Part shown: positions 60,381 to 64,000 of the stretch, in pieces
How positions within the stretch are numbered: the first letter of the stretch is position 1
Layout: each line of letters starts with the position of its first letter
Virus record (IMG/VR): IMGVR_UViG_3300023112_001138
Span: 1-64,000 of that record
Source: a virus
Length of the DNA stretch: 64,000 nt
Direction: 5' to 3' (one strand)
The notes under the pieces: generated by a model
Seen by the model: the letters and a program-made list of their open reading frames with translations, nothing else
Database searches by the model: none
Told to the model about the DNA's origin: nothing
Program-made: the position numbers and the translations under genes

Positions 60381-61148
60381 TCATCTATTCGTTAATACTA
60401 CAACTGGTTGTAATATCGCAGCTTTTCCAGTATCTTTTTCTAATGCATGATGTGAGAATCCGGAGGAATAAAGAATATCAAAATCCTCTATAAGTTTTCC
60501 CCATCTTTTTTTACCATAAATCCTGTGAGCATTCCATATTATTTTATCTCTCCCAATAGGTACAGATAAAAATAATTTCCCACCCTTCTTTAAAATATTT
60601 TTTTTAACATTTTTCATCGCTTTTAAATCCCCATCTGGGTCAATATTGTCACCATATCTCCCTAATCCGTCATGTTCAAATGAAGAAATAGAAAATACCA
60701 TATCAAACTTTGTTGGGTTTTTATCATATTCTGACACAGTTAATAATTTAAGTCTGTTATCGTTAGTAGTGATAGTATTATATTCTATAGTGGTAGGGTA
60801 TCCTCCATACGCTATACAAACAGATTCATACCATGGTTCTACTGACCCTAAAATGGCTACCGTTTTATTTTTAATGGGGTATTTGGATAAACAATCATAT
60901 AAAAATTTATCTGTTTCCCCATAATAATTAACTTGTTTTTTTAACGCTTTTTTTATAAGGGCATCAATCTCTTCTTTATCATAATAATTATTTTTTTTAT
61001 CATTAAGATAATCACTATTAATAAACCAATCTAATTTAGGTATAGTATTATTCATGGTAAATTTATTTTTATCATCTATCGACAAGTTCACCCAATTAAG
61101 TGGTACTTTTCTAAAATTATTAATTTTATCAGAAGGATTACTATTCAT
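60381..61148 (-). CDS. DUF268-like protein
   Basis: This 255-residue protein has NKTVAILGSVEPWYESVCIAYGGYPTTIEYNT and FDMVFSISSFEHDGLGRYGD, the hallmark of DUF268, a Rossmann-like family of putative methyltransferases in glycan clusters. The family's function is not established. Directly upstream of the class I methyltransferase. Confidence 0.8.
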   Translation of the reverse strand: MNSNPSDKINNFRKVPLNWVNLSIDDKNKFTMNNTIPKLDWFINSDYLNDKKNNYYDKEEIDALIKKALKKQVNYYGETDKFLYDCLSKYPIKNKTVAILGSVEPWYESVCIAYGGYPTTIEYNTITTNDNRLKLLTVSEYDKNPTKFDMVFSISSFEHDGLGRYGDNIDPDGDLKAMKNVKKNILKKGGKLFLSVPIGRDKIIWNAHRIYGKKRWGKLIEDFDILYSSGFSHHALEKDTGKAAILQPVVVLTNR

Positions 61149-61208
61149 AATTTAACACTATTGTAGGTATATTAATATTTTTAATGTCTATTATTTTCAT
61201 AAGTTATA

Positions 61209-61901
61209 TTATATATTATAAATACTCTTTAAGTTATTTTTTTCTTCATTACCAATGGATTTTCTGGTGTTAGTTGACACCCACCAGTTAGGTAAAATTT
61301 TACCCCTTTTAAATATGTGTATGTAATCGGTTACTGTTGGAGTTGTGCAACATACCCCCCATTCATCATTAATCTTTAGTGTTTCCCAGTCCCATAAATT
61401 ATTACATTCTGGTAAGTATTTTAAAAAGTAATCCTTATCCCAAAGTGACATAGTTATAGATAAAAAATGATTTTCACCTTTTAAAGTTTCGTTAACACTA
61501 AAATTTTTATGGAACTCAATTATTTTATGTTTTCTATTGTTATTATCTGGTGTTAATCCTATCCTACCAATCTTATCATTCTTTATTTTTTCAATTAAAA
61601 AATCTAATATTTCATAATTAAAACTTTTAACTATTGGTTTATCATCCACCTCAATTATAAAATATTTTTCCTCTTTTTTAGAAAAATATTCATATAATTG
61701 TTGACATACTTTATCCACACCTTGATCTTCACCTAAACTTTCAAACCTGCAAAATAATGGTTTTACTTTAGGGTTAGAATAACCTAATACACAAACATCA
61801 CTTTTAGGGTGATATTTTTTATAAAAAGTATCCGCCATTTGTATAGTTGAGTTTACTAATTTATCAGATGTTAAAATGTAAGTCACAATATTTTGTCCCA
61901 T
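61209..61901 (-). CDS. Putative glycosyltransferase
   Basis: This 230-residue protein has a GT-A look: VTYILTSDKLVNSTIQMADTFYKKYHPKSDVCVLGY, then IIEVDDKPIV (a DD metal site, about residue 81) and NNLWDWETLKINDEWG. This pattern is seen in large-phage and giant-virus glycosyltransferases. Donor and acceptor unknown. A 60-base gap separates it from the DUF268 gene. Confidence 0.65.
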   Translation of the reverse strand: MGQNIVTYILTSDKLVNSTIQMADTFYKKYHPKSDVCVLGYSNPKVKPLFCRFESLGEDQGVDKVCQQLYEYFSKKEEKYFIIEVDDKPIVKSFNYEILDFLIEKIKNDKIGRIGLTPDNNNRKHKIIEFHKNFSVNETLKGENHFLSITMSLWDKDYFLKYLPECNNLWDWETLKINDEWGVCCTTPTVTDYIHIFKRGKILPNWWVSTNTRKSIGNEEKNNLKSIYNI

Positions 61902-61903
61902 AA

Positions 61904-62623
61904 TTAATTTAAAAGTTCTTTATAGTAATTTTTAGCTTGTTGGGTGGTTGGTTGTCCCCATCTAGTATTACCAACTATTAAAGAATCAAATCCACTACCA
62001 ATATCTAATAATGTAATGTTATTTTTAAATTTATGAATATCACTAATTAAACCAGGAGATTGCAAACCAACACTAAATAATATTATACAATCATCAGTTA
62101 TCGCATTTTTTATTTCTTCATAAATTTTATCCTTTTCATCATAAGCGTTTACTAATGGTATTGTAATGTAATCATCTATTTTTAGATAATTACAAATACC
62201 CTTTAATCTTTCTGGGCCAACATATATTTTTTTTCTTTTAGAGTTCGTAATACTTCTATAAAATTCTAATAAAGATTTATCACCTAATTTATTTTTTTGT
62301 ATCATTAACACTTCAAATGGTGAAATAAAATTAGGTTTTATGTTATTTTCATTATTAAAATGATTAAAAAACTTAAAGTTAGGGAAATCATGCGGGTTTT
62401 TTGGTGGATTGCTAGAATACCAATCAGATATGTAAGCACCAATAGATGATAGATATTTATACCCCTCTATATTATCATTACCTAAATCTTTACTGTATTT
62501 ATGTCCGTCAATATTTTCACCTTCTTTAAATTGCATAGAAATTATTTCCCCATCACCAATTTTAAGAAATACAAAATTGTCGTTATTACTAATTTTATCC
62601 GTAAAAAGTTCTATACTCATCAT
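61904..62623 (-). CDS. GT-D-type (DUF1792-like) glycosyltransferase
   Basis: This 239-residue protein has FVFLKIGDGEIISM near residue 17, matching the F-x-R-F/K-x-GDGE signature of GT-D enzymes, then LFSVGLQSPGLI and LDIGSGFDSLIVGN. GT-D enzymes glycosylate Ser/Thr-rich adhesins or other proteins. It begins with two in-frame ATG. It overlaps the next minus-strand gene by 4 nt. Confidence 0.7.
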   Translation of the reverse strand: MMSIELFTDKISNNDNFVFLKIGDGEIISMQFKEGENIDGHKYSKDLGNDNIEGYKYLSSIGAYISDWYSSNPPKNPHDFPNFKFFNHFNNENNIKPNFISPFEVLMIQKNKLGDKSLLEFYRSITNSKRKKIYVGPERLKGICNYLKIDDYITIPLVNAYDEKDKIYEEIKNAITDDCIILFSVGLQSPGLISDIHKFKNNITLLDIGSGFDSLIVGNTRWGQPTTQQAKNYYKELLN

Positions 62624-63303
62624 CTATTTGCACTTTTATAAACACCTGTCATTGATCCTTGTTTAACTAATCCGGGTTCTAACCAGTAACAATTAGTATT
62701 TAATTTATTAAAAAAATAATTTAATTCGAAATCAAAAGGTAAAACAATTTCTTTTATTTCTTCATAAAGTTTTTTAGCAAATTCTTTTTTTACAACATAC
62801 CCATCCACACATCTAGTTTTGGCTGGTGTTTTTTTATATATATTATTTTTTATTTTAATAGTTTTTGATAGGTTTGATTTATCTAAATTAAAAATATTAA
62901 ATGACGAACCAAAAAATATAACATCAAAATCTTCAGGGGTTTGTTTTATTAAATTTTCTAATCTACCATTAAAATCATTATTAAAAATAACATCATCCTC
63001 AATAATAATTGAGTAATCTTCTTTTGATTCTGATATTTTTTTTAATGCATCTAAATGGGATAAAGAATTACAAATTTCACTTAATTTTAGTTCTCTAAAT
63101 CCTATATTATTTATGTATAACCCTTTAGTTCTTTTTTCCCATAATTCTGGGTTTACCTTATAAAATTTATTTATCAAATTGGTGCTAATGGTTTCTCTTT
63201 CGTATTGTTCAATAAAACGATATTCTAAATTAAAACTATTTAATTTATTTATTAGATATTCCTTTCTATCTGTTAATTTTTTATAGTGTATAATATAGAT
63301 CAT
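62620..63303 (-). CDS. GT25-type glycosyltransferase
   Basis: This 227-residue protein has MIYIIHYKKLTDRKEYL at the start and SIIIEDDVIFN near residue 98, plus C-terminal SMTGVYKS, consistent with GT25 (LPS galactosyltransferase-like; DD at about 101-102 as metal site). Acceptor unknown. Overlaps the GT-D gene by 4 nt. Confidence 0.82.
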   Translation of the reverse strand: MIYIIHYKKLTDRKEYLINKLNSFNLEYRFIEQYERETISTNLINKFYKVNPELWEKRTKGLYINNIGFRELKLSEICNSLSHLDALKKISESKEDYSIIIEDDVIFNNDFNGRLENLIKQTPEDFDVIFFGSSFNIFNLDKSNLSKTIKIKNNIYKKTPAKTRCVDGYVVKKEFAKKLYEEIKEIVLPFDFELNYFFNKLNTNCYWLEPGLVKQGSMTGVYKSANR

Positions 63304-63308
63304 TTTAT

Positions 63309-63932
63309 TTAATTTATGTTATATAATAATAAAGATTTATCGGTATAGTTAGGGTAGTCTTCTGCGCAATTTTCAATAATAATATCTATAGGGTTAGTTA
63401 ACTTATATGGTTCTATTTCTAGATTTATTGGTCTCCATCCACCATCAGGTATATTTGCATTTAAAACAGATTTTCTCCAGTCATGACCCAAATTTTTATC
63501 TGTAAAGGAAGTTGTTAAAAGATATTTAACATTGCTATTTTTTACATTTTCTATAAATTTTAATATGTTATCATTACTTAAATGAACCAAACAATCTCTA
63601 ACTAATAATAAATCCACATCAGGTATTTTATCTGTTATGATATTTATAACTTTAAAATCAAAATTGTAGAGACTTTTGTTTTTTTCTATGATTTCAGGGA
63701 CAATATCTCCACCAATATATTCTATATTAGATAAATCCATTTCTTTCACCCAATTAAAATCACCACATGGCGCATCTAACATTGTTTTTATATTATATTT
63801 TTTTAAAAGATTTTGTAATCCTATTCTTAAATCTTTTGTGGTATCTAATTCTGATCCAGCCCCACTAACACTTTCTTTAGATGACCAAGCATTATTTTTA
63901 AATTTACTATGAAATATATTTGTTAAACTCAT
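63309..63932 (-). CDS. Class I SAM-dependent methyltransferase
   Basis: This 207-residue protein has TMLDAPCGDFNWVKEM (motif I, about 49-64), YIGGDIVPEIIEKN and DLLLVRDCLVHLSNDNI. It is a class I methyltransferase, likely acting on a sugar. The ATG follows directly on the upstream stop (TAGATG). Confidence 0.82.
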   Translation of the reverse strand: MSLTNIFHSKFKNNAWSSKESVSGAGSELDTTKDLRIGLQNLLKKYNIKTMLDAPCGDFNWVKEMDLSNIEYIGGDIVPEIIEKNKSLYNFDFKVINIITDKIPDVDLLLVRDCLVHLSNDNILKFIENVKNSNVKYLLTTSFTDKNLGHDWRKSVLNANIPDGGWRPINLEIEPYKLTNPIDIIIENCAEDYPNYTDKSLLLYNIN

Positions 63933-64000
63933 CTAACCCTTTATTAGTTTTTCCCAATATGGAAATTTTAATTTTTCCATATTTTTATTTTCTTTAAAAT
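63933..64000 (-). CDS. C-terminal fragment of an unidentified protein
   Basis: A minus-strand frame enters from the right edge and ends at TAG (63933-63935), with visible end NMEKLKFPYWEKLIKG. It abuts the methyltransferase start without a gap, so it belongs to the glycan operon. Too short to identify. Confidence 0.5.
   Translation of the reverse strand, partial: FKENKNMEKLKFPYWEKLIKG

Overview
The window is a strongly AT-rich, densely coding stretch of a large tailed-phage genome of the T4 superfamily (myovirus-type head, packaging and baseplate genes). The host is most likely a marine or aquatic Bacteroidota bacterium. Reasons: three secreted proteins have short signal peptides ending in a Gln after Gly/Ser (minus strand from 20409; plus strand 25350 and 38855). 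One of them is a stand-alone gliding-motility/T9SS type B C-terminal domain. Starts are A-rich and mostly lack Shine-Dalgarno sites. Thrombospondin type 3-like Asp repeats also fit. Host and taxonomy are inferred, not proven.

Layout. (1) About 1-34180, mostly plus strand: a long run of accessory proteins. Many share short basic N-terminal leaders ending in a (L/I)-x-E site, the type of site cut by T4 gp21 prohead protease. Cargo behind the leaders includes peptidoglycan-binding proteins, a SleB-like cell-wall hydrolase, an HExxH metalloprotease, a DUF192 protein, a nucleotidyltransferase-fold protein, an LRR protein and a 1435-residue protein with several internal (L/V)-x-E sites. (2) 19795-25843: an island with a secreted DUF2927-like protein, ClpC, a DNA methyltransferase, Hsp20, a KTSC-like protein and the T9SS-domain protein. 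(3) 34223-44035: the T4-ordered packaging and head cassette: large terminase, portal, core-like protein, gp21-type protease, scaffold and gp23-like major capsid protein. (4) 44948-51148, minus strand: baseplate/tail proteins and a gp55-like late sigma factor. (5) 51148-64000, minus strand: a glycan island with glycosyltransferases, GDP-mannose dehydratase, GDP-fucose synthase, a GT11-like protein, a sulfotransferase and several methyltransferases, interrupted by PhoH and small phage genes.

How it may fit together. The capsid protein carries an LNE|S site at residue 60, equivalent to the T4 gp23 maturation site. This calibrates the same site in the leaders and suggests that this phage packs an unusually large set of internal proteins into its capsid, trims them with its gp21-like protease and probably ejects them with the DNA. 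An ATATTTAT motif precedes many of these genes at about 13-18 nt or 4-6 nt from the start codon and is a candidate phage promoter, possibly read with the gp55-like factor. The glycan island could supply GDP-fucose and transferases for a fucose-containing, possibly sulfated and methylated, glycan on the virion or host surface. No tRNA, CRISPR array, integrase or insertion sequence was seen. No gene-free stretch exceeds about 150 bases.
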